Shown: one piece after another, positions 1 through 14,285 of the stretch
How the letters are laid out: each line of letters starts with the position of its first letter
Numbering within the stretch: the stretch's first letter is position 1
Source: Amphiduros pacificus
Taxonomy: Eukaryota > Annelida > Polychaeta > Phyllodocida > Hesionidae
Assembly (NCBI GenBank): GCA_949316495.1
Contig: OX439008.1
Coordinates: 43,409,011 to 43,473,010, forward strand
Length of the DNA stretch: 64,000 nt
Reading direction: 5' to 3'
Notes under the pieces: model-generated
Databases searched by the model: none
The model's input: the letters and a program-made list of their open reading frames with translations, nothing else
What the model was told of the DNA's origin: nothing
Program-made: the position numbers and the translations under genes

Positions 1-65
1 TCCCTGTGTTAGTGTAGGAGGGCTGTGATGAGATGCTCCCGGGATATCTATCAGTTAGGTCATCA

Positions 66-731
66 TATCAGACCAGGAGATGCCCTGTGAGTCTGCTGCA
101 GATCAGACCAGGAGATGCCCTGTGAGTCTGCTGCAGATCAGACCAGCAGATGCCCTGTGAGTCTACTGCAGATCAGACCAGGAGATGCCCTGTGAGTCTG
201 CTGCAGATCAGACCAGGAGATGCCCTGTGAGTCTGCTGCAGATCAGACCAGGAGATGCCCTGTGAGTCTGCTGCAGATCGGACCAGGAGATGCCCTGTGA
301 GTCTGCTGCAGATCAGACCAGGAGATGCCCTGTGAGTCTACTGCAGATCAGACCAGGAGATGCCCTGTGAGTCTACTGCAGATCAGACCAGGAGATGCCC
401 TGTGAGTCTACTGCAGATCAGACCAGGAGATGCCCTGTGAGTCTACTGCAGATCAGACCAGGAGATGCCCTGTGAGTCTACTGCAGATCAGACCAGGAGA
501 TGCCCTGTGAGTCTGCTGCAGATCAGACCAGGAGATGCCCTGTGAGTCTGCTGCAGATCAGACCAGGAGATGCCCTGTGAGTCTACTGCAGATCAGACCA
601 GGAGATGCCCTGTGAGTCTGCTGCAGATCAGACCAGGAGATGCCCTGTGAGTCTACTGCAGATCAGACCAGGAGATGCCCTGTGAGTCTGCTGCAGATCA
701 GACCAGGAGATGCCCTGTGAGTCTGTTGCAG
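66..731. repeat. 35-bp minisatellite, about 19 copies
   Basis: Head-to-tail units of 35 bp built around GACCAGGAGATGCCC and TGTGAGTCT; the units differ mainly at one A/G position (CTRCTGCAG). It is nearly pure, which suggests recent expansion. No open frame crosses it and no gene lies beside it. Confidence 0.95.
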
Positions 732-1009
732 AGGGGCCAGTATTTGTTTGTGTGATAGAAGCTTCATAATATAAACAATCACTCAATAAGACACAGAATC
801 TGCACTCTTATGTTACCACACAGTTTCCATGCTCCATCTTGAAATACTTTCTTCCAGACGTCTTCCCAGAGCCTTTGATCATGTCAGTGAATATACTCTC
901 TATGGTGAGATCTGATGAGAGATATTCATCTGTTTTTATCGAGGAATGTTTATAAATGATTCTTTCTCCAGGAAATAATCACCATATGGAGTCAGTCTCT
1001 GTGATGAAG
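732..1009. other. Unique spacer, no gene seen
   Basis: AT-rich unique sequence between two minisatellites. I see no exon, RNA gene or element. Confidence 0.6.
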
Positions 1010-1352
1010 CACAGGCGCCATCACAGGTGCCATCACAGGTGCCATCACAGGCGCCATCACAGGTACCATCACAGATGCCATCAGAGGTGCCATCACAGGC
1101 GCCATCACAGGTGCCATCACAGGCGCCATCAAAGGTGCCATCACAGATGCCATCAGAGGTGCCATCACAGGCGCCATCACAGGTGCCATCACAGGTGCCA
1201 TCACAGGCGCCATCACAGGCGCCATCACAGGCGCCATCACAGGCGTCAGCAGAGGTGCCATCACAGGCGTCAGCAGAGGTGCCATCACAGGCGTCAGCAG
1301 AGGTTCCATCACAGGTGTCATCACAGGTGCCATCACAGGTGCCATCACAGGC
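1010..1352. repeat. 12-bp minisatellite (GCCATCACAGGY), about 28 copies
   Basis: Tandem 12-bp units. Because 12 is a multiple of 3 and the unit has no stop codon, several frames stay open on both strands (four-residue periods such as PSQV). This explains the ORFs here without a gene. A variant carrying GCGTCAGCAGAG is interspersed at the right end. Confidence 0.93.
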
Positions 1353-2317
<965 letters not shown>

Positions 2318-2452
2318 AGGCAGTTAAGGCATCTAAGGCAGTTAAAGCATCTAAGGCAGTTAAAGCATCTAAGGCAGTTAAAGCATCTAAGGCAGTTAAG
2401 GCATCTAAGGCAGTTAAGGCAGACAAGGCAGACAGGGCAGTTAAGGTGGACA
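2318..2452. repeat. 18-bp minisatellite, about 7 copies
   Basis: Units built on AAGGCAGTTAAAGCATCT, decaying to the right (GGCAGACAAGGCAGACAGGG). The 18-bp period keeps frames open on both strands, giving Leu-rich ORF artefacts. Confidence 0.88.
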
Positions 2453-2939
2453 AGGCTCATGGAGATGGGGTAATTTTGATAGACAAGATAATTCTTGAAA
2501 GAAAGGTTTGAAAATAAAATGTATGGAATCAATATCTTCTCAATGGGCAGTACCAATGTACCTTTGCATAGGTCATAGGTCATAGATCATAGGTCACAAG
2601 CCAAGTATCGCATATCATAAAATGATGTTGTTTTTATATATCTATTTCCGGTCTTTTTGTTACGGATGAGAAAAATGGTATAGCTTCAAACGAATGTTAC
2701 GTTTATTTGTTCCTGATAAAACAATTAGCAAATAAAACATAGATTTATATTCAAGGTAACGCTTAAATCAGTTCAAATGATTTCTTGCCAGGGACAAAAA
2801 AACTCAATACTCTCTCATGGGACGTGAGGGTTTGTAAATAAGACTTAATGATAAGAAGACAACAAGGTCCATAGCCTGAACATGTTTTTGTGTAAATAGA
2901 GATAGTGTATAATGTCAGAGACAAGAGGGCATCTTACCG
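2453..2939. other. Unique AT-rich sequence
   Basis: No exon or element recognised. A short repeated phrase (CATAGGTCATAGATCATAGGTCA) lies near 2570-2600. Confidence 0.5.
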
Positions 2940-3089
2940 GGAGAGTTTGTCTAAGCATGCCGGCTTGCTGTGTCTGCAGGCGGCCTGGGTGCAGGTACTG
3001 CAGGATGCCCATCCCGTCCACACCACCAAGAGACTCAGAGTCACTCTTAGTACTTCCAATGGTCCTGCCATCCTCCTTAGTATCGTGTC
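2940..3089 (-). CDS. Candidate exon of an unidentified minus-strand gene
   Basis: On the minus strand a 150-nt stretch is open in one frame (it includes SESLGGVDGMGILQYLHPGR). It ends at a good 5' splice site, CTCCCG then GTAAGATG, in phase 0. It is GC-richer than its surroundings. There is no convincing acceptor upstream (an in-frame TGA sits near 3094), so it could be a first exon starting at the internal Met, or chance. I do not recognise the peptide. A possible next exon lies near 2043 (acceptor TTACCTCTCAG, phase 0), but that is weak. It would be a gene separate from the NWD1-like gene, which has its own stop at 15049. Confidence 0.3.
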
Positions 3090-5236
3090 AGAGCCTTATG
3101 TTGCTCTTAATGAGATCTCAGTAGCAGGATCACTACAGCCGACTGCATCAACACACCTCTAAATCCTGATGCAGCTCCAACGTCCCAAGCTTGTGATTAA
3201 TATCAATACCAGATAATTGTCTGCTAAATTACTGACTCCATGGGTGTCTACAGAAGCTGAGTAATAGACACATTTAAACTGCTCATTGATTCGAGTAGTT
3301 TGTGGTAGCAGCAACAAGAAGCGCAGACCGTGTTCCTAACAGACATGTCACGTGTGCGCGTTGTTACCATAGATTGTGTTCCGCTAACTGGCTGCACAGA
3401 AGAGTTTCACAATGAGCTGTGCTTTGCCACTCTGTGCAGGAGTCTGGTACGTGGCATGCCCTCGCCATCAGTCAAGTGGCAGTGTGCTGCTCTCCTGTCT
3501 AGGCTCTGCTCAGCTGCTGTGTGGAGTGTGTATTGCCCAGCAGGACACGAGGGGGCGCTACAAACGTTATACTCGGAAACTCTGTGATCTGCTCCATTGA
3601 GATGAGCAATACGTCCACCCAAAAACCAAGTGATCAAGGCGTAAAAGTTCAAACATAAACGTACGAATGCTACAATATGTGGACAGATCTGGCCTCTTTG
3701 GTTAATGAGTAACTCAGTATATATGCCTGAAATAAGCTAATCGCCATTGCCTTCACCGGCTAGCCCTCTGTTCCGGGTATGTTCTATTAAATGATTGGGT
3801 GCTAAAACTATAAACAGTATCCCCATACGGAATAGCCCGGGACATGTAATGATATATGAATGATGCATGCCAACCGCATCACCGAGTTTAGATGGAGAGA
3901 CACATTATACAAACAGGCAGAACAAGCTACCCACAAAGCATTTCCTGGTGAACCGGAGCTGATGTTTTAAGTTGTAATATCCTGTCACGGTATGTCCACA
4001 GGTGAGTTCCACAAACACGCGTACTCATGCCAACATTAGCAGTTGTTACTGCAAACACAATCTACTCAATATCACATACACGTACATGTACTCGGAGCCA
4101 TCTGGATTCCAGTGAGAGTGGTACTAGCCAGAACAAGGGCCGGGAGACTACCGTGAACCGTGCTCACAGCTGCCATCATCTGGCCTGTGTTTAGGGTGGC
4201 TGTTTACATCTGTGTATCTGTAAAATGCCCTTGTCTAAAGCCATTGATTTGTATATATTCTACAGGTATTTGCTGACCTATGATTTGCTTTCAGAAATGA
4301 TCAATCTACTTTATTGTACACAGCTCAGATAAAGGAAATTGTACACTATTTTACGAATAGAATATTTAATATTTATGTTTGTATTCTTTAAGGCACTTTA
4401 TGGTTGTTAGTTTAAATTGCTTATTGCAAGAATATAGCCATTAATTGAAGCTTCCTGCTTGATTGCTATACAAGATGCCTCCACGCTCGACTAGGACTGC
4501 TCATTTATAGGACGCTAAGAAAGACAGGCATTTATACCATACTATGGTATAATGGGTAAAGTAGGAAATTGTTAAATAATGATTAAAAAATATGAAGAAA
4601 AGTATTAATGTAGTATATTGATGTATAATATGTGTGAAAGTCAGAACCAAAGCACCAAATGCACTGATCAAAAAACAATAGAAAATATTTATGACCATCA
4701 CAAAACAGTCAAAACACTCAGTGCAGTAAAATAATTAATGATTAAAAAAATCACAATGGTCTATGATAAGGTGTCTCGCAGACATTGAAGAATGGCTACA
4801 TGGCACTGACGTAGACCATGAGGTGATCAGGAGCCGGTCAAATTGTATACCATAGCATGCAAATCGAATATAATATTTCTTTACAGAACCATGGTACATA
4901 TACCATTTTAAATCAACCCTATGTTTAAAAGAAATGGTATTCCTGATAGTATTCACATAGGCAAGGTCAATACTATAAAAGCAATGTGGTGTGGTGACTG
5001 GGGGAGAAACCAGCACCAGGCATTGTGGGTATAATGTACTATTATTGGTATTTGTGTTCTGACTTTATAAACTGGTATCCATTGTCTTGCCTTAGAATTT
5101 TTAAATAATGAAATAAACATTTTACACAAGTTACTTGACATCTTTGTTATGTCACCAGAATAGATTAACATTTCAATTCATGTTAGAAATGTGCTCAAAT
5201 GTAGTTTAAGCATCATTTCTTTCATTTTACAGGACC
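3090..5236. other. Unique sequence, no firm gene
   Basis: A GC-richer patch at 3330-3600 holds a TCACGTG E-box at about 3347 and several short overlapping ORFs; it could be promoter or 5' UTR of a minus-strand gene, but this is a guess. The rest, 3600-5236, is AT-rich with no recognisable feature. Confidence 0.4.
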
Positions 5237-8200
5237 ATGGTGTTAAGGCTTCATATTGTCGCCTATCTTATTGAGAGTGTATTTAGAGATGGTGTTAAGG
5301 CTTCATATTGTCACGTATCTTATTGAGAGTGTATTTAGAGATGGTATTAAGGCTTCATATTGTCACCTATCTTATTGAGAGTGTATTTAGAGATGGTGTT
5401 AAGGCTTCATATTGTCACCTATCTTATTGAGAGTGTATTTAGAGATGGTGTTAAGGCTTCATATTGTCACCTATCTTATTGAGAGTGTATTTAGAGATGG
5501 TGTTAAGGCTTCATATTGTCACGTATCTTATTGAGAGTGTATTTAGAGATGGTATTAAGGCTTCATATTGTCGCCTATCTTATTGAGAGTGTATTTAGAG
5601 ATGGTATTAAGGCTTCATATTGTCACCTATCTTATTGAGAGTGTATTTAGAGATGGTATTAAGGCTTCATATTGTCACCTATCTTATTGAGAGTGTATTT
5701 AGAAATGGTGTTAAGGCTTCATATTGTCACCTATCTTATTGAGAGTGTATTTAGAGATGGTGTTAAGGCTTCATATTGTCACCTATCTAATTGAGGGTGT
5801 ATTTAGAGATGGTATTAAGGCTTCATATTGTCACCTATCTTATTGAGAGTGTATTTAGAGATGGTGTTAAGGCTTCATATTGTCACCTATCTAATTGAGA
5901 GGGTATTTAGAGATGGTGTTAAGGCTTCATATTGTCACCTATCTTATTGAGAGTGTATTTAGAGATGGTATTAAGGCTTCATATTGTCACCTATCTTATT
6001 GATAGTGTATTTAGAGATGGTGTTAAGGCTTCATATTGTCACCTATCTTATTGAGGGTGTATTTAGAGATGGTATTAAGGCTTCATATTGTCACCTATCT
6101 TATTGAGAGTGTATTTAGAGATGGTGTTAAGGCTTCATATTGTCACGTATCTTATTGAGAGTGTATTTAGAGATGGTGTTAAGGCTTCATATTGTCACCT
6201 ATCTTATTGAGAGTGTATTTAGAGATGGTATTAAGGCTTCATATTGTCACCTATCTAATTGAGAGTGTATTTAGAGATGGTGTTAAGGCTTCATATTGTC
6301 ACCTATCTTATTGAGAGTGTATTTAGAGATGGTATTAAGGCTTCATATTGTCACCTATCTTATTGAGAGTGTATTTAGAGATGGTGTTAAGGCTTCATAT
6401 TGTCACCTATCTAATTGAGAGTGTATTTAGAGATGGTGTTAAGGCTTCATATTATCACCTATCTTATTGAGGGTGTATTTAGAGATGGTATTAAGGCTTC
6501 ATATTGTCACCTATCTAATTGAGGGTGTATTTAGAGATGGTGTTAAGGCTTCATATTGTCACCTATCTTATTGAGGGTGTATTTAGAGATGGTATTAAGG
6601 CTTCATATTGTCACCTATCTTATTGAGAGTGTATTTAGAGATGGTATTAAGGCTTCATATTGTCACCTATCTAATTGAGGGTGTATTTAGAGATGGTGTT
6701 AAGGCTTCATATTGTCACCTATCTTATTGAGGGTGTATTTAGAGATGGTGTTAAGGCTTCATATTGTCACCTATCTTATTGAGGGTGTATTTAGAGATGG
6801 TGTTAAGGCTTCATATTGTCACCTATCTTATTGAGAGTGTATTTAGAGATGGTGTTAAGGCTTCATATTGTCACCTATCTTATTGAGGGTGTATTTAGAG
6901 ATGGTATTAAGGCTTCATATTGTCACCTATCTTATTTAGAGTGTATTTAGAGATGGTATTAAGGCTTCATATTGACACCTATCTTATTGAGAGTGTATTT
7001 AGAGATGGTATTAAGGCTTCATATTGTCACCTATCTAATTGAGAGTGTATTTAGAGATGGTGTTAAGGCTTCATATTGTCACCTATCTTATTGAGAGTGT
7101 ACTTAGAGATGGTGTTAAGGCTTCATATTGTCACCTATCTTATTGAGAGTGTATTTAGAGATGGTGTTAAGGCTTCATATTGTCACGTATCTTATTGAGA
7201 GTGTATTTAGAGATGGTGTTAAGGCTTCATATTGTCACCTGTCTTATTGAGAGTGTATTTAGAGATGGTGTTAAGGCTTCATATTGTCACCTATCTTATT
7301 GAGAGTGTATTTAGAGATGGTATTAAGGCTTCATATTGTCACCTATCTAATTGAGGGTGTATTTAGAGATGGTGTTAAGGCTTCATATTGTCACCTATCT
7401 TATTGAGGGTGTATTTAGAGATGGTGTTAAGGCTTCATATTGTCACCTATCTAATTGAGAGTGTATTTAGAGATGGTGTTAAGGCTTCATATTGTCACCT
7501 ATCTTATTGAGAGTGTATTTAGAGATGGTGTTAAGGCTTCATATTGTCACGTATCTTATTGAGAGTGTATTTAGAGATGGAATTAAGGCTTCATATTGTC
7601 ACGTATCTTATTGAGAGTGTATTTAGAGATGGTATTAAGGATTCATATTGTCACCTATCTAATTGAGAGTGTATCTAGAGATGGTGTTAAGGCTTCATAT
7701 TGTCATGTATCTTATTGAGAGTGTATTTAGAGATGGTGTTAAGGCTTCATATTGTCACCTATCTAATTGAGGGTGTATTTAGAGATGGTATTAAGGCTTC
7801 ATATTGTCACCTATCTTATTGAGAGTGTATTTAGAGATGGTATTAAGGCTTCATATTGTCACCTATCTAATTGAGAGTGTATCTAGAGATGGTGTTAAGG
7901 CTTCATATTGTCACCTATCTTATTGAGAGTGTATTTAGAGATGGTATTAAGGCTTCATATTGTCACCTATCTTATTGAGAGTGTATTTAGAGATGGTATT
8001 AAGGCTTCATATTGTCACCTATCTAATTGAGGGTGTATTTAGAGATGGTTTTAAGGCTTCATATTGTCACCTATCTTATTGAGGGTGTATTTAGAGATGG
8101 TGTTAAGGCTTCATATTGTCACCTATCTTATTGAGGGTGTATTTAGAGATGGTATTAAGGCTTCATATTGTCACCTATCTTTTTGAGAGTGTATTTAGAG

Positions 8201-11200
8201 ATGGTATTAAGGCTTCATATTGTCACCTATCTTATTGAGAGTGTATTTAGAGATGGTGTTAAGGCTTCATATTGTCACCTATCTTATTGAGAGTGTATTT
8301 AGAGATGGTATTAAGGCTTCATATTGTCACCTATCTTATTGAGAGTGTATTTAGAGATGGTGTTAAGGCTTCATATTGTCACCTATCTTATTGAGAGTGT
8401 ATTTAGAGATGGTATTAAGGCTTCATATTGTCACCTATCTAATTGAGAGTGTATCTAGAGATGGTGTTAAGGCTTCATATTGTCACGTATCTTATTGAGA
8501 GTGTATTTAGAGATGGTATTAAGGCTTCATATTGTCACCTATCTTATCGAGAGTGTATTTAGAGATGGTGTTAAGGCTTCATATTGTCACCTATCTTATT
8601 GAGAGTGTATTTAGAGATGGTGTTAAGGCTTCTTATTGTCACCTATCTTATTGAGAGTGTATTTAGAGATGGTGTTAAGGCTTCATATTGTCACCTATCT
8701 TATTGAGAGTGTATTTAGAGATGGTGTTAAGGCTTCATATTGTCACCTATCTTATTGAGGGTGTATTTAGAGATAGTGTTAAGGCTTCATATTGTCACCT
8801 ATCTTATTGAGGGTGTATTTAGAGATGGTGTTAAGGCTTCATATTGTCACCTATCTTATTGAGGGTGTATTTAGAGATGGTATTAAGGCTTCATATTGTC
8901 ACCTATCTTATTGAGGGTGTATTTAGAGATGGTATTAAGGCTTCATATTGTCACCTATCTTATTGAGGGTGTATTTAGAGATGGTATTAAGGCTTCATAT
9001 TGTCACCTATCTTATTGAGAGTGTATTTAGAGATGGTATTAAGGCTTCATATTGTCACCTATCTTATTGAGGGTGTATTTAGAGATGGTGTTAAGGCTTC
9101 ATATTGTCACATATCTAATTGAGAGTGTATTTAGAGATGGTGTTAAGGCTTCATATTGTCACCTATCTTATTGAGAGTGTATTTAGAGATGGTATTAAGG
9201 CTTCATATTGTCACCTATCTTATATAGAGTGTATTTAGAGATGGTGTTAAGGCTTCATATTGTCACCTATCTTATTGAGAGTGTATCTAGAGATGGTGTT
9301 AAGGCTTCATATTGTCACCTATCTTATTGAGAGTGTATTTAGAGATGGTGTTATGGCTTCATATTGTCACCTATCTTATTGAGAGTGTATTTAGAGATGG
9401 TATTAAGGCTTCATATTGTCACCTTTCTAATTGAGAGTGTATTTAGGGATGGTATTAAGGCTTCATATTGTCACCTATCTTATTGAGGGTGTATTTAGAG
9501 ATGGTGTTAAGGCTTCATATTGTCACCTATCTTATTGAGAGTGTATTTAGAGATGGTATTAAGGCTTCATATTGTCACCTATCTAATTGAGAGTGTATTT
9601 AGAGATGGTATTAAGGCTTCATATTGTCACCTATCTAATTGAGAGTGTATTTAGAGATGGTATTAAGGCTTCATATTGTCACCTATCTTATTGAGAGTGT
9701 ATTTAGAGATGGTGTTAAGGCTTCATATTGTCACCTATCTTATTGAGGGTGTATTTAGAGATGGTATTAAGGCTTCATATTGTCACCTATCTAATTTAGG
9801 GTGTATTTAGAGATGGTATTAAGGCTTCATATTGTCACCTATCTTATTGAGGGTGTATTTAGAGATGGTATTAAGGCTTCATATTGTCACCTATCTAATT
9901 GAGGGTGTATTTAGAGATGGTTTTAAGGCTTCATATTGTCACCTATCTTATTGAGGGTGTATTTAGAGATGGTGTTAAGGCTTCATATTGTCACCTATCT
10001 TATCGAGAGTGTATTTAGAGATGGTATTAAGGCTTCATATTGTCACCTATCTTATTGAGAGTGTATTTAGAGATGGTGTTAAGGCTTCATATTGTCACCT
10101 ATCTTATTGAGAGTGTATTTAGAGATGGTATTAAGGCTTCATATTGTCACCTATCTAATTGAGAGTGTATTTAGAGATGGTGTTAAGGCTTCATATTGTC
10201 ACCTATCTTATTGAGAGTGTATTTAGAAATGGTATTAAGGCTTCATATTGTCACCTATCTAATTGAGGGTGTATTTAGAGATGGTATTAAGGCTACATAT
10301 TGTCACCTATCTTATTGAGGGTGTATTTGGAGATGGTGTTAAGGCTTCATATTGTCACCTATCTTATTGAGGGTGTATTTAGAGATGGTTTTTAAGGCTT
10401 CATATTGTCACCTATCTAATTGAGGGTGTATTTAGAGATGGTATTAAGGCTTCATATTGTCACCTATCTTATTGAGGGTGTATTTAGAGATGGTGTTAAG
10501 GCTTCATATTGTCACCTATCTAATTGAGGGTGTATTTAGAGATGGTGTTAAGGCTTCATATTGTCACCTATCTTATTGAGAGTGTATTTAGAGATGGTAT
10601 TAAGGCTTCATATTGTCACCTATCTTATTGAGAGTGTATTTAGAGATGGTGTTAAGGCTTCATATTGTCACCTATCTAATTGAGAGTGTATTTAGAGATG
10701 GTATTAAGGCTTCATATTGTCACCTATCTAATTGAGGGTGTATTTAGAGATGGTGTTACGGCTTCATATTGTCACCTATCTTATTGAGGGTGTATTTAGA
10801 GATGGTATTAAGGCTTCATATTGTCACCTATCTTATTGAGGGTGTATTTAGAGATGGTATTAAGGCTTCATATTGTCACCTATCTAATTGAGGGTGTATT
10901 TAGAGATGGTATTAAGGCTTCATATTGTCACCTATCTTATTGAGTGTGTATTTAGAGATGGTATTAACGCTTCATATTGTCACCTATCTAATTGAGGGTG
11001 TATTTAGAGATGGTATTAAGGCTTCATATTGTCACCTATCTAATTGAGTGTGTATTTAGAGATGGTATTAAGGCTTCATATTGTCACCTATCTTATTGAG
11101 AGTGTATTTAGAGATGGTATTAAGGCTTCATATTGTCACCTATCTTATTGAGAGTGTATTTAGAGATGGTGTTAAGGCTTCATATTGTCACCTATCTTAT

Positions 11201-12932
11201 TGAGAGTATATTTAGAGATGGTATTAAGGCTTCATATTGTCACCTTTCTTATTGAGAGTGTATTTAGAGATGGTGTTAAAGCTTCATATTGTCACCTATC
11301 TTATTGAGAGTGTATTTAGAGATGGTATTAAGGCTTCATATTGTCACCTATCTAATTGAGGGTGTATTTAGAGATGGTATTAAGGCTTCATATTGTCACC
11401 TATCTAATTGAGGGTGTATTTAGAGATGGTATTAAGGCTTCATATTGTCACCTATCTTATTGAGAGTGTATTTAGAGATGGTATTAAGGCTTCATATTGT
11501 CACCTATCTAATTGAGAGTGTATTTAGAGATGGTTTTAAGGCTTCATATTGTCACCTATCTAATTGAGAGTGTATTTAGAGATGGTATTAAGGCTTCATA
11601 TTGTCACCTATCTAATTGAGTGTGTATTTAGAGATGGTATTAAGGCTTCATATTGTCACCTATCTTATTGAGAGTGTATTTAGAGATGGTATTAAGGCTT
11701 CATATTGTCACCTATCTTATTGAGAGTGTATTTAGAGATGGTGTTAAGGCTTCATATTGTCACCTATCTTATTGAGAGTGTATTTAGAGATGGTATTAAG
11801 GCTTCATATTGTCACCTTTCTTATTGAGAGTGTATTTAGAGATGGTGTTAAAGCTTCATATTGTCACCTATCTTATTGAGAGTGTATTTAGAGATGGTAT
11901 TAAGGCTTCATATTGTCACCTATCTAATTGAGGGTGTATTTAGAGATGGTATTAAGGCTTCATATTGTCACCTATCTAATTGAGGGTGTATTTAGAGATG
12001 GTATTAAGGCTTCATATTGTCACCTATCTTATTGAGAGTGTATTTAGAGATGGTATTAAGGCTTCATATTGTCACCTATCTAATTGAGAGTGTATTTAGA
12101 GATGGTTTTAAGGCTTCATATTGTCACCTATCTAATTGAGAGTGTATTTAGAGATGGTATTAAGGCTTCATATTGTCACCTATCTAATTGAGGGTGTATT
12201 TAGAGATGGTGTTAAGGCTTCATATTGTCACCTCTCTTATTGAGGGTGTATTTAGAGATGGTATTAAGGCTTCATATTGTCACCTATCTTATTGAGGGTG
12301 TATTTAGAGATGGTGTTAAGGCTTCATATTGTCACCTATCTTATTGAGAGTGTATTTAGAGATGGTGTTAAGGCTTCATATTGTCACCGATCTTATTGAG
12401 AGTTAATTTAGAGATGGTGTTAAGGCTTCATATTGTCACGTATCTTATTGAGAGTGTATTTAGAGATGGTATTAAGGCTTCATATTGTCACCTATCTTAT
12501 TGAGAGTGTATTTAGAGATGGTGTTAAGGCTTCATATTGTCACCTATCTTATTGAGAGTGTATTTAGAGATGGTATTAAGGCTTCATATTGTCACCTATC
12601 TAATTGAGATTGTATTTAGAGATGGTGTTAAGGCTTCATATTGTCACCTATCTTATTGAGAGTGTATTTAGAGATGGTATTAAGGCTTCATATTGTCACC
12701 TATCTTATTGAGAGTGTATTTAGAGATGGTATTAAGGCTTCATATTGTCACCTATCTTATTGAGAGTGTATTTAGAGATGGTGTTAAGGCTTCATATTGT
12801 CACCTATCTTATTGAGAGTGTATTTAGAGATGGTATTAAGGCTTCATATTGTCACCTATCTTATTGAGAGTGTATTTAGAGATGGTGTTAAGGCTTCATA
12901 TTGTCACCTATCTTATTGAGAGTGTATTTAGA
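5237..12932. repeat. 52-bp minisatellite, 148 copies (7.7 kb)
   Basis: Tandem 52-bp units starting ATGGTGTTAAGGCTTCATAT; 7696 bp is 148 units almost exactly (one unit has an extra T near 10388). Variable sites recur in combinations: GGTGTT/GGTATT, TCTTATT/TCTAATT, GAGAGTG/GAGGGTG, and CACCTAT/CACGTAT. Every frame has stops, so it does not code. A higher-order block of 11 units is duplicated at the right end (see findings). It lies about 2.1 kb beyond the 3' end of the NWD1-like coding region. Confidence 0.97.
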
Positions 12933-13370
12933 TTAGTTAATATGCCGTCTACAACCACAGCAAGAGGGCTGCAGAAGGATTCTCTTATCTAGGATGAATT
13001 GGATATCAATATCAAAATAAAGAGAGGGATGGTTCACTCATGTGCGAAATCCTACTCAAGTGTGACATTCTTATCTAATTTATATCTAATTTTTAATTTG
13101 CAAAAATATGTTTTTCTTAACAAATATTGTTGGATTACCCAAAGCGTTCAGAAACTGTTACATAAAGGTTATAAGTTCGAGTTTAAATTAATTCTATGTG
13201 AAATACAATATTTGTTTGGCAATATTTGATACAAAAGGTTGTTCTGGACATGAATACAGGACATGAATGCTGGACAGGAAACTGTCGTATCTATCGTATC
13301 CTGTATGGGAGTGAGAATCGGCGATATCTAATCAAACTAAGCCCCTTGAATAACTCAATCATGGGTATTA
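12933..13370. other. Unique spacer
   Basis: AT-rich unique sequence between two arrays. A short ORF at 12999-13229 has no recognisable motif and I do not call it. Confidence 0.5.
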
Positions 13371-13648
13371 TGTGGAAATGGGTAACATGTGGTAATGGGT
13401 AACATGTGGTAATGGGTAACATGTGGTAATGGGTAACATGTGGTAATGGGTAACATGTGGTAATGGGTAACATGTGGTAATGGGTAACATGTGGTAATGG
13501 GTAACATGTGGTAATGGGTAACATGTGGTAATGGGTTACAAGTAGTAATGGGTAACATGTAGTAATGGGTAACATGTGGTAATGGGTAACATGTAGTAAT
13601 GGGTAACATGTGGTAATGGGTAACATGTGGTAATGGGTAACAAGTAGC
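13371..13648. repeat. 17-bp minisatellite, about 16 copies
   Basis: Units of 17 bp, GGGTAACATGTGGTAAT, with rare GTAGTAAT variants. Minus-strand translations (MLPITTCYPLPHVTHYH pattern) are artefacts of three-unit, 51-nt periodicity. Confidence 0.95.
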
Positions 13649-14189
13649 GATGCATTGTATGCGAAAAACAAAACAAAATAAGACAGGACAGTTTTACTTT
13701 TGTGTACATATTTGGTCCACCTATTGCTTTTATCATGTGTCAATTGTCCAGATCAGGATGTGAGACTGCAAACATGGTGCTTATGTTTGTGTGCGCATAT
13801 GTTGCATGGCTCACGATTATGAAAGATATGCAACTGGGTCCAAACCAGTGCTTTTCCTCGATCTACAAGTAATTGGTAAATGACTGCTGTTATCATCCAT
13901 ATGCAATGACAACAGGGTGCGTGGCACAGCTATTCATCACTGGAGTGTTTCCCCTCACTTACTGCTCACAGATCTGTGTGTTCTCACAATAGTTATGCAT
14001 TAAGCATTGATGTTCATGACCATTCATCATCGAGTAGTCGGGTCTGCATACTGGGTGCACCAACCAGTCACTCTTCATACTTTTTCCATTCAGACAACGA
14101 CAATATTCAGACAATGCCATATTTCATTTTTTTCTGAATGTCCAGGACATTGAAACGCCAAAAAGGAAATCATTACAAACAGAAAATTA
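13649..14189. other. Unique spacer
   Basis: No gene or element recognised. Confidence 0.5.
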
Positions 14190-14285
14190 CAAGAAAATAA
14201 TAATAATAATAATAAAATTTGTATAGCGCTGATACCAGACAAGTCTGTTCATAGCGCTGTGCATTTTATCCGGATCTAACAAGAC
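14190..14285 (-). mobile_element. LINE 3' tail remnant ending in (ATT)n
   Basis: Read on the minus strand, a short sequence with two AGCGCT motifs (CAGCGCTATACAAATTTT at its end) finishes in about seven ATT repeats. This is the usual 3' end of CR1/L2-like non-LTR elements of marine invertebrates, as I remember them. No coding part is left, so it looks like an extremely 5'-truncated copy. Confidence 0.5.

Noticed and set aside
1-731. CRISPR-like array
   Set aside because: Units are contiguous with no unique spacers, and the genome is eukaryotic; the same holds for the other arrays.
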